Positions 36,857-47,270 of a DNA stretch of 64,000 bases are shown piece after piece. Position 1 is the first letter of the stretch, and every line of letters begins with the position of its first letter. A program made the position numbers and the translations under genes. The notes beneath the pieces were generated by a model. It made no database searches and had not been told where the DNA came from. It saw nothing but the letters and a program-made list of their open reading frames with translations. Origin of the DNA: Rhodopirellula baltica (GTDB taxonomy: Bacteria > Planctomycetota > Planctomycetia > Pirellulales > Pirellulaceae); contig PPHI01000001.1 in assembly GCA_002901265.1 (NCBI GenBank), positions 248,001 through 312,000 of the forward strand. The letters are read 5' to 3'.

Positions 36857-39311
36857 AGCCAAGACGTCGATTCAGGCGGCGGCGAAATTGACCGAGGTCC
36901 AATTGGTCAATGTCGCCGTCTTGATCGAAATCGAATTCCGGCAAGTAATTCGACGGCGATAGTGCGGTACCGAATTGCCGAAAGTCGGTCGCGTCGACAT
37001 CGTGGTCGCCGTCGCTGTCGCCAAACAACCGATAGAAACGATCGGCTTGAGTTGCTCCGAAGAGATAGTCACCGCCGGCGTTACCATCGTGATCGCCATC
37101 GAGTGCGATGCCACCGGACGTGACTTGCGTGGCCAGGATGGTGAGCTGATATTCTCCATCGATCAGCGAGCCGCTATCTTCCGTTAGTTCGCCACTGAAG
37201 TCCAACCTGATCTCGGTATGATCGATCACATCCTTTGCCGATGCAAAGAATTCGACCGTGGTTGGTAGGTCGCTGGTCACGCCAAGCCGGTGAAGTTCAA
37301 AGGCGGTCGCTTGAGCGGAAACAATTCGGTCGAAGACCACCGTCAAGCTGCGAATGATCGAGCGTTGTTCGCCGGCGAGTTGAGTTTCAATAACTTGTGG
37401 AGGCGTGAGGACTAAACCTGGCGCGTATCCAGGCGATCCCAAGTCTACGATATGAAACGGGCTGCCCGACGGGTGCCGTGCCCCATCGTCGCCGGATTCG
37501 GTCCGCGACCATTGACTGCCATTGTTATTGTCAGCACGCAGGTCCGTTAAATAGATGCTCGACGCGTTATTGCGGGCTGGCCAACTGTTGCGTCCGTCTT
37601 CGAAGTTCACAACGTCTTGGACCATGGACCCCGCGTCTAGCAGTTCAAGGATTTCGTTCGTTGAGGAAGGACTGTTGGATAGGCTTCCCCAGGTCACGCC
37701 GACGACTGCGGTTGATAACGGAATCGCCCATCGATCACGGAAAGTCTCCGAATCGATCTGATTGTTGTGAATGATTACCGTTCCGCCTTCGGGGATCAGC
37801 GGAATCGTCGGAATCGCCGACCAATCCAGTGTGTCTTCGTCATCCAGCTTCCATCCGGAAAGGTCGACATTGCCCGGACCTAGATTCGCGAGTTCAACCC
37901 ATTCACCAAGTGGTTCGTTGCTGGCGGAGTCGTACATGATTTCACTGATCACGACGGTCGGCGTGTCGTTGTCGAGCACTTCCACATCGACCACGACGTC
38001 AGCGACCGATTGGTACTGTGGATCATCGCTTGTGATCGTGTGATTGATCGAACTTTGTACGGTTCCTTCGGCAATCGAATCATCCATCGCGCTGACGTTG
38101 ACGATCTGTGGCGTCAGCGCATCGGCCGGTGTAAACGTCAGCGTGACTGCATCGCGACCGTTGACTTGAGTGACCCCGTCGGTCGTGATCGATACGGTGA
38201 CGTTGTCATTGGGAATGGTATTGAGCACGACGCTGTACGTGGCCGACGATTCGCCTTCGGTCAAAGACAGTGTGCCTGTCGGATCAATCGTGATTCCTGG
38301 CAGTACCACATTGATTTCATAGTCGACGACCACTGGCAGGTGATCACTGGCAGCCGCCAATGCGGCCAGGACGTTCGGCGCGGCACCGGTTCCGGTCGTA
38401 ATGTCAGAGTTGAATTGGTGTGTTCCGTTGTTCCCAAATGCGTGATACGAGCCCTCGATAAACTGCAGCCCCTCGTCGTCAAAAACGGCTGATGTGGCGA
38501 GCTGAAAATCAAATCGATCGTCCATCCCTCCCGCACCGTTGATTGCGGGGTTTTGGGTGTGGATCGATTTGTAGCGAGAATCGTTTTTCCATTCACCGGG
38601 AGAATCAATGGGGTCGTTCAATTGGCCAACGCCGGAAGCCAGGAAGTTGCGATAGGCCTGCTCGCTGCTGCCGGAAATGTTGAAATCGCCCATCACCAAG
38701 ACATCCTGTCCAACTCCCAGGGCATCGATGTCGGCGCGAATGGCGTCTGCTTCTGCGGCGCGACGATTTTTCTCGTCGCTTCCTGAACCGGCTTTGAGGT
38801 GCGTTGTGTACAGATAAAAATCGCTTTGCCCGTTCGAACCGACAGGGCGAAACTGTCCTCGTGTGATCCGGTGCGCGAATGAACGCATGCCCGGCGTTTC
38901 GGCAACGATCGAGGTCGATACCAATTCGAAGATCGCGGTGTCGTAGACAAACCCTGTCGCGTCGCCGCCAGTGTCCAAGTCGCTGGCGGCATGGTCAAAC
39001 CGAGATTGGGGATACAGCGAATTCAACAGGTCTTCGATTCGCGAGATCGACGCGCCGTCCTGGATCGCGGTGTCGGTTTCTTGTAGTGAAACGATCGACG
39101 GGGGGAGCGTGTTTCCGACAACCTGTTCGCTACCGATCGCTTCGAAGACGGTGGCGTAATAGGCGTCTTCGGTCGAATTGTTTGGTGAGTTAGCCGTGTT
39201 CCAAGACACGATACGGACGGCTGAGAAGCACAGACGCTGCTCGAGGCGTTCGGCAAGCAGGCGACGACGTGAAAGCGTTGAGAACTTCGATGCGACAGTG
39301 CGGGCGGCCAT
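36855..39311 (-). CDS. Secreted endonuclease/exonuclease/phosphatase protein with lamin-tail and dockerin-like domains
   Basis: From the ATG at 39311 this is an 818-residue exported protein. R-R-R-L-L-A-E-R-L-E-Q-R-L at about 15-27 is the planctomycete LEPR-XLL-type export motif. Residues about 30-330 are an endonuclease/exonuclease/phosphatase domain (I-V-S-W-N-T-A-N, S-L-Q-E-T-D, V-M-G-D-F-N, S-D-H-L-P-V). Next come a Calx-beta-like region (L-T-E-G-E-S-S-A-T-Y-S-V), a lamin-tail domain (I-S-E-I-M-Y-D, G-E-W-V-E-L-A-N) and a Big-like segment. The C-terminus has two dockerin-type Ca loops (D-S-D-G-D-H-D-V-D and D-F-D-Q-D-G-D-I-D). It likely cleaves extracellular DNA or phosphodiesters; substrate is inferred. 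Confidence 0.85.
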   Translation of the reverse strand: MAARTVASKFSTLSRRRLLAERLEQRLCFSAVRIVSWNTANSPNNSTEDAYYATVFEAIGSEQVVGNTLPPSIVSLQETDTAIQDGASISRIEDLLNSLYPQSRFDHAASDLDTGGDATGFVYDTAIFELVSTSIVAETPGMRSFAHRITRGQFRPVGSNGQSDFYLYTTHLKAGSGSDEKNRRAAEADAIRADIDALGVGQDVLVMGDFNISGSSEQAYRNFLASGVGQLNDPIDSPGEWKNDSRYKSIHTQNPAINGAGGMDDRFDFQLATSAVFDDEGLQFIEGSYHAFGNNGTHQFNSDITTGTGAAPNVLAALAAASDHLPVVVDYEINVVLPGITIDPTGTLSLTEGESSATYSVVLNTIPNDNVTVSITTDGVTQVNGRDAVTLTFTPADALTPQIVNVSAMDDSIAEGTVQSSINHTITSDDPQYQSVADVVVDVEVLDNDTPTVVISEIMYDSASNEPLGEWVELANLGPGNVDLSGWKLDDEDTLDWSAIPTIPLIPEGGTVIIHNNQIDSETFRDRWAIPLSTAVVGVTWGSLSNSPSSTNEILELLDAGSMVQDVVNFEDGRNSWPARNNASSIYLTDLRADNNNGSQWSRTESGDDGARHPSGSPFHIVDLGSPGYAPGLVLTPPQVIETQLAGEQRSIIRSLTVVFDRIVSAQATAFELHRLGVTSDLPTTVEFFASAKDVIDHTEIRLDFSGELTEDSGSLIDGEYQLTILATQVTSGGIALDGDHDGNAGGDYLFGATQADRFYRLFGDSDGDHDVDATDFRQFGTALSPSNYLPEFDFDQDGDIDQLDLGQFRRRLNRRLG

Positions 39312-39427
39312 TCGAATGCTGCAAGCGACGTGGAGTGAATCGAGCTTGGCCAATAGAGTCACTCAAGTGGCATCGGATTGATACCCCTTCGCTTGCGAGA
39401 AGCTTCCCCCACCAAGGCGAATCCTTG

Positions 39428-40503
39428 TCAGCCAAGTGGACCTTGCAGTTCACGTCCTAAGATTCGATTTAGCGAGTCGGAGGTCTGGTACACCAACGCT
39501 TCGGGGTAATGGGGGTAGGGATGGAAGTATTCGAACGTCACGTACCTTGGTAGTCGAGTTTGTCCAATTCTTGCATCAGCGCCGGCCAATTGGTTGTTCC
39601 GTCCAATAGCGGTCGAAACGTCTCGAGCGAATAGTCGGTGCCTTTCTTGGTGAATTCTTTGAAGTGAATGTTCTTGGTCCGCTCGCCTAAAATCGGCACC
39701 CAATGTTCGGCATGCTGAAACATCGAAATGTTTCCGGTGTCGAAGTGCACTTGAACGTGGTCGCTACCGAAGCCGTCAACAAAGTCATTCATCTCCATCG
39801 GCGTCATTAGGAAGCCGTTGAAGAAGATGTTTTCCATGTTCAGGGAAACACCATTCTTTTCCGCACTCGGTACCAGTTTTCCGATCGCTTCACGGGCGAG
39901 TTTTTCGCAGACGTCATTCGGAACCGGATCATGGTCATCACGCCAAGGGATGTGAACCGCTCCGGGAACCACCAAGACGTTTTCGACATTCATCGCCGCG
40001 GCCGCATCGCCGATCATGCCGGCCAACTCGATCCCACGGTTTCGCTTCGTGTCATCCAAGCTGGTCAGCGGATAGGGCCAAAACAGAAACGAGCACAAGC
40101 CGCTGATCTCGATGCCGATGCGATCGGCCAAACGTCGGATTCGCAGGAAATCCTTGGGCGAAGCCTTGGGGGAAAGATCGTTGTCCAGGTCATAGTTCAA
40201 TTCGATCCCGTCGAAGCCGGCGTCTTTGGCAAGTTGCAAGCATTCTTCGAGTGACATGCGATCGGGATAAGGAAACGCCCATAGGTTGATCGACTTCTTT
40301 GCGGCGTATCGTTTGGGAGACGCTTTGCGGTCGTCAGCGCTAGAGGATCCGACGGTTTGATGGGGCTCGTCTGCCTGTCCAGGCGTCGACCCGATGAGGC
40401 TTGTTGATGCGGTTCCGGCCAGTCCGGCAAGGATTGCATCGCGTCTTGATAGGCCGCGGTTTTGTCCAAGGGGGAGGCAGTAATTTTCTGGTTTCTTAGA
40501 CAC
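39428..40503 (-). CDS. TIM-barrel sugar isomerase/epimerase, exported, frame broken near 39544
   Basis: This is a xylose-isomerase-like TIM-barrel protein. The frame from the N-terminus stops at 39538 after K-L-D-Y-Q-G-T, while the conserved C-terminus (Y-V-T-F-E-Y-F-H-P-Y, then Y-Q-T-S-D-S-L-N-R) lies in the next frame and ends at 39428. Adding one base at about 39544 (GGTACG to GGTTACG) restores the protein. A twin-arginine signal (L-S-R-R-D-A-I-L-A-G-L-A-G-T-A) marks export. The open frame reaches an ATG at 40602 that overlaps the ATG of the divergent gene, so I prefer the GTG at 40503. Metal-ligand-type residues include E near F-D-G-I-E-L-N and H in H-F-D-T-G-N. Substrate unknown. Confidence 0.78.
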
Positions 40504-40600
40504 CGTTGATTCCACGCCGTGTTTGACCTGTTGTGATCCGTTATTTTGAAATGCAGTCTTTGATTTGACTGTCACCTCCAAACCGGTCGGAGATTTTACC

Positions 40601-41713
40601 ATGCCTGTCGCGCCCCTGTTTCGAAAAACACTGTGTGCTTTGAGTCTCAGTGCTTTGAGTTTCGCACTTTCGTCATCAGCGTTGTGTCATGCTGCACCCA
40701 CCGGGATGACACTTGGTCCGGTCGAACTGCAAGCGATCGGTCCGATGGCGTTTACGGATTCAGGAATTTTGCTGGTTGGTGATCCGAAAGCCGCCACGAT
40801 CTACGCCATCAACTTGGAAGACACCACTGGCGAATCCGGAGCTCCGAAGATCGATGACTTGGTGGCTGCTATCCGATCGTCGTTGAAGCTGACGGGAGAG
40901 ATTGAAATTGGCGAGCTCGCGGTGAATCCGGCAACGGGCAACAGCTTTGTTTCGATCAGTGCTGGCGGCCAAGTGCATGTCGTTCGAATCGATGGTGCCG
41001 ATCAGGTTACGAAGGTGAACCTGGATAAGATCAGCCACACGAGCAAGGCGCTTCCCAATGCACCTGAAGATCGCGAAGTTAACCAAGGGCGCCGCAGTCG
41101 CAATAATCGCAACGCGTCGATCACGGATGTCGCGTACTTCGAAGGCAAAGTGTTGGTGTCGGGGCTTTCCGCTGGAAACGCACCGTCACGCGTGATCGAG
41201 TTTCCGTTTCCTTTCGCTGACAACACCATCGCAACGAGCGTCGAGATCTTTCATGCCGCACACGGACGCGTCGAAAATGGTTCGCCAATTCAGACGTTCT
41301 TGCCAATGATGGTTGATGGCGAACCCAGCTTGCTCGCCGGCTATACCTGCACGCCGTTGGTGCGTTTCTCCGTGGATGATCTCGGCGGATCGGATACCGT
41401 TCGTGGGACGACTGTCGCGGAGTTGGGCAATCGCAACCAGCCATTGGACATGATCGTCTATGAAAAAGATGGTAAGACATCAATTCTGCTCAGCAACAGC
41501 GCACGTGGTGTGATGAAGATCAGCACCGACGGAATCGACAGCCGTGAAAGCTTGACTGAGCGTGTTTCTGGTGGCGGCACCGCAGGCCAGCCGTTCGAAA
41601 CGGTGGAGTCGCTCAACGGTGTCAAACAGCTTGACAAGCTAGATGATTCCCATGCGGTTGCCATTATCGACAACAAAGGCACCCTTGCCTTGCGAACGGT
41701 TGAACTGCCCTAG
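40601..41713 (+). CDS. Secreted beta-propeller-like protein of unknown function
   Basis: From the ATG at 40601 this is a 370-residue protein with a signal peptide (L-C-A-L-S-L-S-A-L-S-F-A-L-S-S-S-A, cleaved near H-A-A-P). The mature part consists of short repeated beta-strand units (for example I-L-L-V-G-D-P-K-A-A-T-I-Y-A-I and T-S-I-L-L-S-N-S-A-R-G-V-M-K-I), which suggests a beta-propeller. No catalytic motif is recognised. It is divergent from the epimerase gene and followed by a good terminator, so it is probably monocistronic. Confidence 0.7.
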   Translation: MPVAPLFRKTLCALSLSALSFALSSSALCHAAPTGMTLGPVELQAIGPMAFTDSGILLVGDPKAATIYAINLEDTTGESGAPKIDDLVAAIRSSLKLTGEIEIGELAVNPATGNSFVSISAGGQVHVVRIDGADQVTKVNLDKISHTSKALPNAPEDREVNQGRRSRNNRNASITDVAYFEGKVLVSGLSAGNAPSRVIEFPFPFADNTIATSVEIFHAAHGRVENGSPIQTFLPMMVDGEPSLLAGYTCTPLVRFSVDDLGGSDTVRGTTVAELGNRNQPLDMIVYEKDGKTSILLSNSARGVMKISTDGIDSRESLTERVSGGGTAGQPFETVESLNGVKQLDKLDDSHAVAIIDNKGTLALRTVELP

Positions 41714-41741
41714 TCAAGTAACCACAATCGACGTACCAACG

Positions 41742-41774
41742 AGAATCCCGGCTGAGCGTTTCAGTCGGGATTCT
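41742..41774 (+). terminator. Rho-independent terminator
   Basis: AGAATCCCG (41742-41750) pairs with CGGGATTCT (41766-41774). The inner GCTGA/TCAGT extends the stem to 14 bp with one G-T pair and a GCGTT loop, and a run of T follows. It ends the gene at 40601. Confidence 0.88.
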
Positions 41775-41869
41775 TTTTTGTGACCCATCTGATTGTTGCC
41801 GGCGTACTGATTCACACAGGTCCGGTTTCGATCCTGACCTGCCTTTTCAAAGTGGTGGGAGCTTGTCAA

Positions 41870-43476
41870 ATGAATCAGCCCGAGGTTGAGTCGGTTGAAG
41901 TCGAGAAAGCCCCTGATCTCCCGCGGCGTCGAATGACCGTTTTTGCTTTGGTTGCGATCGCTTTCTGGACAGCGGTCGCCGATTGGCTGATCTATCGAAC
42001 GTATGGCTATGCCGGGCCGGCGTTGTTCTTTGTGATCGCACCAATACTGATTTTGGCATCACACTGGAAAAATGCGGAGTGCGAGCCCGCGCGTTCACGC
42101 AGGATTTGGCTCTCGGTCCTATTCGTCACGATCGCGATGGCGTGTCTGCGTTTGGTTATTGCCGGACATGGCGGGCTGTTCGTTGCATTGATCTTGCTCA
42201 CGTTGGCGTTTGGCCTTGCCGCTTCGGGAAGTGTGCCCTGGGCAGCCGAAACTTTGATGATGATGTTCTGGTTGCCATTCGACGGCTTGGGATGGTTCGC
42301 CAAACATCGATTGCCAAGACTGCATTCTGCTCAGTCGGATCGGGTTTCGATGGGAGCGACACTTTCGTGGCTGTTGCCGATGATTGCGGTCTTAGTCTTT
42401 GGGAGCCTGTTTGTACTGGCCAACCCAGATCTACTTGGGCAAGTCTCGACGCTTTGGGGTTGGGCAATTGATTGGACCTGGTCTTGGGCGCAACGTCTCG
42501 ATGCATGGGAGATTCCCTTCTGTGTCGCCGCGTTGATTTTGGGAACCGGGCTGTTCTTTCCCTCGCTGGGACGCACTCTCATCGGTGGCGTTGATCAGCA
42601 ATCGGCCCATCAGGCGTCATCGCCTTCATCGATGTATCAGCCTTTCGAAACATGTTGGTTTGCCTGATCGGGTTGTTTATCGTTTACCTGACGTTTGAAT
42701 TCCAAACGCTATACAGAAGCGATTTTCCAGACGGGTTTTACTACGCGGGTTATGCACACGAGGGGGCGGCTTGGTTGACGGTTGCACTTGCCCTTGCGAC
42801 AGGAACGTTGTCGGTGGTCTTTCGCGGTGGAATTTTGCTGGATGACCGCCTGTCACGCCTAAAGCAACTCGCATGGATGTGGTCAGGCCTCAATTTCTTG
42901 CTGGCGATCAGTGTCTACAATCGCTTGATGATCTACGTCGGCTACAACGGTTTGACTTGGATGCGAATCGTCGGATTCTTTGGCATCACAATCGTCGTTG
43001 TCGGCTTTGTATTGGTGTTGGTTAAAATTGCCAGTCGTCGTGGCTTTTGGTGGTTGCTTCGATCGCAGTCAACCGCCTTTGTCGCGGGGTTGATACTGTT
43101 GGCAATTTTTCCATCGGATTGGATCACTCATCGTTACAACTCTGCCCGCGTTCTGGCTGGGTACAACCATCCCGCAGTCATGGTTGCCGTCAAGGACATG
43201 GACGAACTCGGGTACCTCGCGATCTTGCCTTTGGTCGATGCGGAGGATCCGATCATACGAGAAGGCGTGCGAGCGATGCTGGCCGAGCGACAACTGCAAA
43301 TCGAACGTGAGTTTGAATCCGTCGAATGGCATTGGACGATGTTTCAATGGTCGACAGACATGCTTTACGAGAGACTGGTTGAACTGGAACCAAAGCTTGC
43401 GCATCACTTGCGCGTAGGGCCGGATCGCGAAAGTGCCATCCGCGAATTCAAAAGTTATTCGATGCGTTGGTATTGA
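41870..43476 (+). CDS. DUF4173-like polytopic membrane protein, frame broken near 42640
   Basis: The frame from the ATG at 41870 (GGGAG upstream) codes for about seven membrane helices and stops at 42667 in a frame-shifted tail. The remaining half, with M-L-V-C-L-I-G-L-F, Y-L-T-F-E-F-Q-T-L-Y and F-Y-Y-A-G-Y-A-H-E-G-A-A-W-L, is in another frame and ends at 43476. Restoring one G at 42640/42641 (TATCAGCC to TATCAGGCC) joins them as Y-Q-A-F-R-N-M-L into a protein of about 535 residues. The F-x-Y-A-G-Y-A-x-x-G segment is characteristic of DUF4173/DUF4153-type proteins. The C-terminal 110 residues are soluble. Function unknown. Confidence 0.75.
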
Positions 43477-43707
43477 CCGTCAGGTTCGGCGGTCTGTTCG
43501 TCAAGGGAAAGCGTCAGGCGTTCGCCGAGGCCCCTCAATTGGTAAAGTGATTGCCCACCTAAAACGCGGTGATTTGCATAGTTAATTCAACCGGATAAGG
43601 GAACGCCCTCGCGTTTTTGGTCTGGAACTTGTGGTGAGTCGGTCAAGCGTCAAGCTAGGGTTGTTGGTCTTTCTTGCCCGTCTGCCCCGACCCGTAGCAA
43701 GTGATTT

Positions 43708-45750
43708 ATGGCGTCCTCGTTTGACCAATGGACCACGTTTCTGCTTCCTGCGCGATATGCGCAAGGAGATGCGGAACAGGTACGCATCGGCCGAGTGACC
43801 TTGTTTTTGTCACTGCTGGTGTTTCTGGCCGGGTGGGTTTATTCGGCGGTCTACCTGAGTTTGGGAATGACGTTTGCCGCGACGGGGCCGGCCCAGGCAA
43901 TCTTATTTGTCCCTGTCGCAGTCTGGATCTTTCGTCGCTCACAGTCCGTCGTATTGGCGGGAAACGTGTTGGCCTGTACCTGCACCGTCGGTGTGGGAAT
44001 TGTGGTGGTCGGAACCGGCGGCGTGACGTCCCCAGCATTGCCATGGTTTTTCTTTGGCCCGTTGTTGGCAATGGTGATTGCCGGACGTGTTTCGGGCGTG
44101 AGTTGGTACTTGGTTGTATTGGCAACCATCATTGCGTTTCTGGTTGCGGGCGATGCGATCGTGCTCGCTTCCTTCCAGGTTCCTACCGCACTTGCTGAAA
44201 TCCATTGTGCCGTCGTGGCAATTGGCCTGATCACGGTGATCACTTCCACGGTCTGGTCATTTGGGCTGACCCAAGAGATCGCGACGAAGAAGTTGCAGAT
44301 GGCAACTGATGTGATTGAAGCGGCATGCCATCAAGCTGAATCTGAACACGCCAACGCCTTGTTGGTTCTCGACAATGTGACCGACGGACTTGCGATCGTG
44401 AACTTGGACGGAACCCTGGTTGGTCACCCTTCGGCTCGTTTTCAAGAATGGTTCGGATGCCCGCCGCCCGCCGCAACCCTATGGCAGTGGTTTCGATGTT
44501 GGCATGAGAGTTTTTCCGAAGACTTGGAGCTCAATTGGGAGCAGCTAAGCAGTGATTGGATGCCTCTCGAACTAGCAATCGACCAGCTTCCCAACGAGTT
44601 CGATGTCGAGGGGCGACATTTCAGTTTGATGTTTCGTCCAGTGATGGAAGGCGAGCAGTTGCAGCATCTGTTGGTGATCTGCACCGATACGACGGCAGAG
44701 CGTGAGGCCAAGCACGCCAATGAGATCCAGCAGGAACAGCTCGCGATCTTCACCCGCTTCGTTCGTGATCCCAAAAGCTTGCGTGATTTCTTATCCGAAG
44801 CAGACCGACTGGTCGCCAAGCTGACGGATTCCCACGAGGATCAGAAACGGCCTGCGCAACTTGCCGAGCAGCGTCGTTGGGTTCACACGCTGAAAGGAAA
44901 CTGTGCGATTTTTGGGCTCAATACATTTGCCCACTGGCTGCATCGTCTTGAGGACGAACTGATCGACGAGTTGCAGGGATTGACGGCGATACAGCGTGAC
45001 GCCATCTCCACACAGTGGACAGCGATCCGGGCACGACTGGCATCGATCGTTGATATCGAGGACAGCGACCAGATGACGATCGAGAAAGACGTTTTCGAAG
45101 CTACCGTAATGGCCGTCGAATCTGGCTATGGCGGTCCGGTCTTGGCGACGTCGATGAAGCGTTGGGGCTGGGATCGTGTCGACCGACGTGTCGAGTTGCT
45201 TGCCGAACGGGCAACCAATTTTGCACAGCGTTTGGGGAAATCCGGGCTCCGCGTGGACGTTGATGTTCAGGACGTACGTCGACCGCCTTGCCCAGATTGG
45301 AATGCCTTTTGGGGCGCCGTCATCCATGTCGTGCGAAATGCGATCGACCATGGAATCGAGGCTCCGCATCATCGTGTCGAACGCGGCAAAGAGGCTTCAG
45401 GCCGGCTTTCGCTAAGAGCGTGGGAAAGCGAAGACACGTTTCACTTCGAGATCAGCGATGACGGTGCCGGAATCGATTGGGATAAAGTGAGTCAGAAGTG
45501 TCGTGCCTTGGGACTGACCTGCGACTCACCCGGGGCGCTACACCTTGCAATTTTTGCCGATGGGATGTCGACCAAAGATGAAGTCAGCGAAACGTCTGGA
45601 CGAGGCGTGGGGATGGCAGCGGTGCGTGAAGCCTGTGAAATCCTTGGCGGTACCATCGAAATCGAATCGAAGTCCGGAATGGGAACGACGTTTCAGTTTC
45701 AGTTTCCAATGTTTAAATCCGGCGCAAGCTTGTTGTCATTTCAGATTTAA
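43708..45750 (+). CDS. Membrane CheA-like histidine kinase with Hpt domain
   Basis: This 680-residue kinase combines parts that are usually separate. Residues about 25-195 are six membrane helices. A PAS-like domain at about 215-335 follows (L-L-V-L-D-N-V-T-D-G-L-A-I-V-N, then I-C-T-D-T-T-A-E-R). An Hpt domain has its phosphoacceptor His at about 393 in W-V-H-T-L-K-G-N-C-A-I-F-G. A CheA-type ATPase follows, with the N box H-V-V-R-N-A-I-D-H-G-I-E near 540, G1 D-D-G-A-G-I-D and G2 G-R-G-V-G-M-A. There is no HisKA dimer domain and no CheW domain. It stands alone; no receiver gene is adjacent. It converges on the MFS gene with 9 bases between stops. Confidence 0.87.
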   Translation: MASSFDQWTTFLLPARYAQGDAEQVRIGRVTLFLSLLVFLAGWVYSAVYLSLGMTFAATGPAQAILFVPVAVWIFRRSQSVVLAGNVLACTCTVGVGIVVVGTGGVTSPALPWFFFGPLLAMVIAGRVSGVSWYLVVLATIIAFLVAGDAIVLASFQVPTALAEIHCAVVAIGLITVITSTVWSFGLTQEIATKKLQMATDVIEAACHQAESEHANALLVLDNVTDGLAIVNLDGTLVGHPSARFQEWFGCPPPAATLWQWFRCWHESFSEDLELNWEQLSSDWMPLELAIDQLPNEFDVEGRHFSLMFRPVMEGEQLQHLLVICTDTTAEREAKHANEIQQEQLAIFTRFVRDPKSLRDFLSEADRLVAKLTDSHEDQKRPAQLAEQRRWVHTLKGNCAIFGLNTFAHWLHRLEDELIDELQGLTAIQRDAISTQWTAIRARLASIVDIEDSDQMTIEKDVFEATVMAVESGYGGPVLATSMKRWGWDRVDRRVELLAERATNFAQRLGKSGLRVDVDVQDVRRPPCPDWNAFWGAVIHVVRNAIDHGIEAPHHRVERGKEASGRLSLRAWESEDTFHFEISDDGAGIDWDKVSQKCRALGLTCDSPGALHLAIFADGMSTKDEVSETSGRGVGMAAVREACEILGGTIEIESKSGMGTTFQFQFPMFKSGASLLSFQI

Positions 45751-45759
45751 TCGGCCCTC

Positions 45760-47052
45760 TCAGTTCGCAGTTGCTGGCTGTCCAGATGTTGTTTCGCTTT
45801 GCAGTGGTGGCCCGATAAACCAAGCGGCAATCGCCAATGGCAACATCGCGATCGCAAAGCAATAGATCGCCGGGTCGTAGGCACCGACTTGGTCCATGAA
45901 CGTTCCCATCACCAATGGACCGCAACCGCTGCCGGCAACCGTGCCACACCAAATCGCACCTCGAATACTTCCCAGGTGCCGTCGGCCGTAAAAGCGAACC
46001 ATGATGACACCCGTCACGGAAACGAGCATTCCTTGGCCGGCCCCGAAGAGTACTGCAAAGCCGCGTGCCCCTAACAGTGTTGGGTCGCACGCTAACCAAA
46101 TCAGCCCTGCCGCGACCAAGCTTGTTCCGATTCCGAATAGGCGGTTCAGCTTTAAAAAATCCGACAAGACGCCGCCAAACAATTGTGCCGCGAGCATCGA
46201 CATTCCCAAAACCTTGAAGAGAGCTTTCGCGTCTTGGGCTTCCATTCCACGCTCGGTGCAAAGCGGGAATAGGTAGAACAACACCCCAGTGCCTGCCATC
46301 GCCCAGACGATATTGGAAAACCCGATCACATAATAAGACGGCGATCGCATCGCTTCAGAAAGTGCTAGGCCCGGAAGTTCTACGTCAGCCAATGCAGCCT
46401 TGGTTGGGTCGTCCGATGGCACAACGCCGTCAACTGATTGGCCCAGGTCTTCTGGTCGGTTTCGATAGAGCAACAAGACCAGCGGAAACAGGCAGCTCAC
46501 CAGCAGGAACGCGATCCAACGGTAGGTCGATCGCCACCCAATCGTTTCAATCGCCGTTGATAGCCAATCAGGGGCCCAGGCAAATACGATGGCTGATCCG
46601 ATGGAAAGCAACGCGGACACTCGGCCGATCCGATGTCGAAACCACATCGCGGTCGTGTTGTTCGAGAGCAGCGACATCGATCCCTGGCCTAAGAATCGAA
46701 GCAAAAAGAAAGCAGCAAATACGCCCAAAAAACTGGTTACGCTCGACGCAAACAGGCACGCGCCGGCCAATCCGAGGATCACGAGGCAGGCGATCCTTTT
46801 CAGTCCGATTCGATCGGACGCGGGACCTACGGATGCCAAGGGGATTGCCGCGAAGAGTGTCCCTAGCATGTATGCCAAACCGAGCCGACTTTGCGTCAGA
46901 TTCAGCGAAGCCAGCAGAGCCGGCGTGAACGCGCTGACGGCAAATGTCTGCCCTGGGCTGGAGCCGACCTGCAACAGCATCGCGAGCGGCAGCATCCAAT
47001 AGCCATAGAAGACAGGACTGCGTTTGGCGATTTGATCGGACAGGAAGTTCAT
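45760..47052 (-). CDS. MFS transporter
   Basis: This is a 430-residue inner-membrane transporter with 12 predicted helices. The first (G-Y-W-M-L-P-L-A-M-L-L-Q-V) follows a short cytoplasmic N-terminus. D-R-I-G-L-K-R in the loop between helices 2 and 3 corresponds to the MFS motif A. A central loop of about 55 residues separates the halves. I chose the ATG at 47052; the frame is open to 47283 but the extension is non-membrane and would overlap the divergent gene. It resembles OFA/MCT-type anion or monocarboxylate carriers, but the substrate is unknown. Confidence 0.82.
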   Translation of the reverse strand: MNFLSDQIAKRSPVFYGYWMLPLAMLLQVGSSPGQTFAVSAFTPALLASLNLTQSRLGLAYMLGTLFAAIPLASVGPASDRIGLKRIACLVILGLAGACLFASSVTSFLGVFAAFFLLRFLGQGSMSLLSNNTTAMWFRHRIGRVSALLSIGSAIVFAWAPDWLSTAIETIGWRSTYRWIAFLLVSCLFPLVLLLYRNRPEDLGQSVDGVVPSDDPTKAALADVELPGLALSEAMRSPSYYVIGFSNIVWAMAGTGVLFYLFPLCTERGMEAQDAKALFKVLGMSMLAAQLFGGVLSDFLKLNRLFGIGTSLVAAGLIWLACDPTLLGARGFAVLFGAGQGMLVSVTGVIMVRFYGRRHLGSIRGAIWCGTVAGSGCGPLVMGTFMDQVGAYDPAIYCFAIAMLPLAIAAWFIGPPLQSETTSGQPATAN

Positions 47053-47270
47053 CGATAAAGATGCCGTTTGGCGGAAGGGGAAACGGCATGATTCTGATTC
47101 ACGATTGCCAAACAGGCTAGCTCGGGTCAAATGGCCTTCAATTGGGCATCCCATTTGCATCCGCTGCCCCTCGATTGTGGACGTCTGTGCGACCTTGGAA
47201 GGCAGCCACAATCCGCCGTGTGCAGCACCAACCGCTTGACTTGACCAGAGATACGACTTCGAGACATCGA

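Noticed and set aside
40504-40602. ATG at 40602 as start of the epimerase
   Set aside because: It would overlap the ATG of the divergent secreted protein and leave no promoter space; the GTG at 40503 still precedes the twin-arginine signal.
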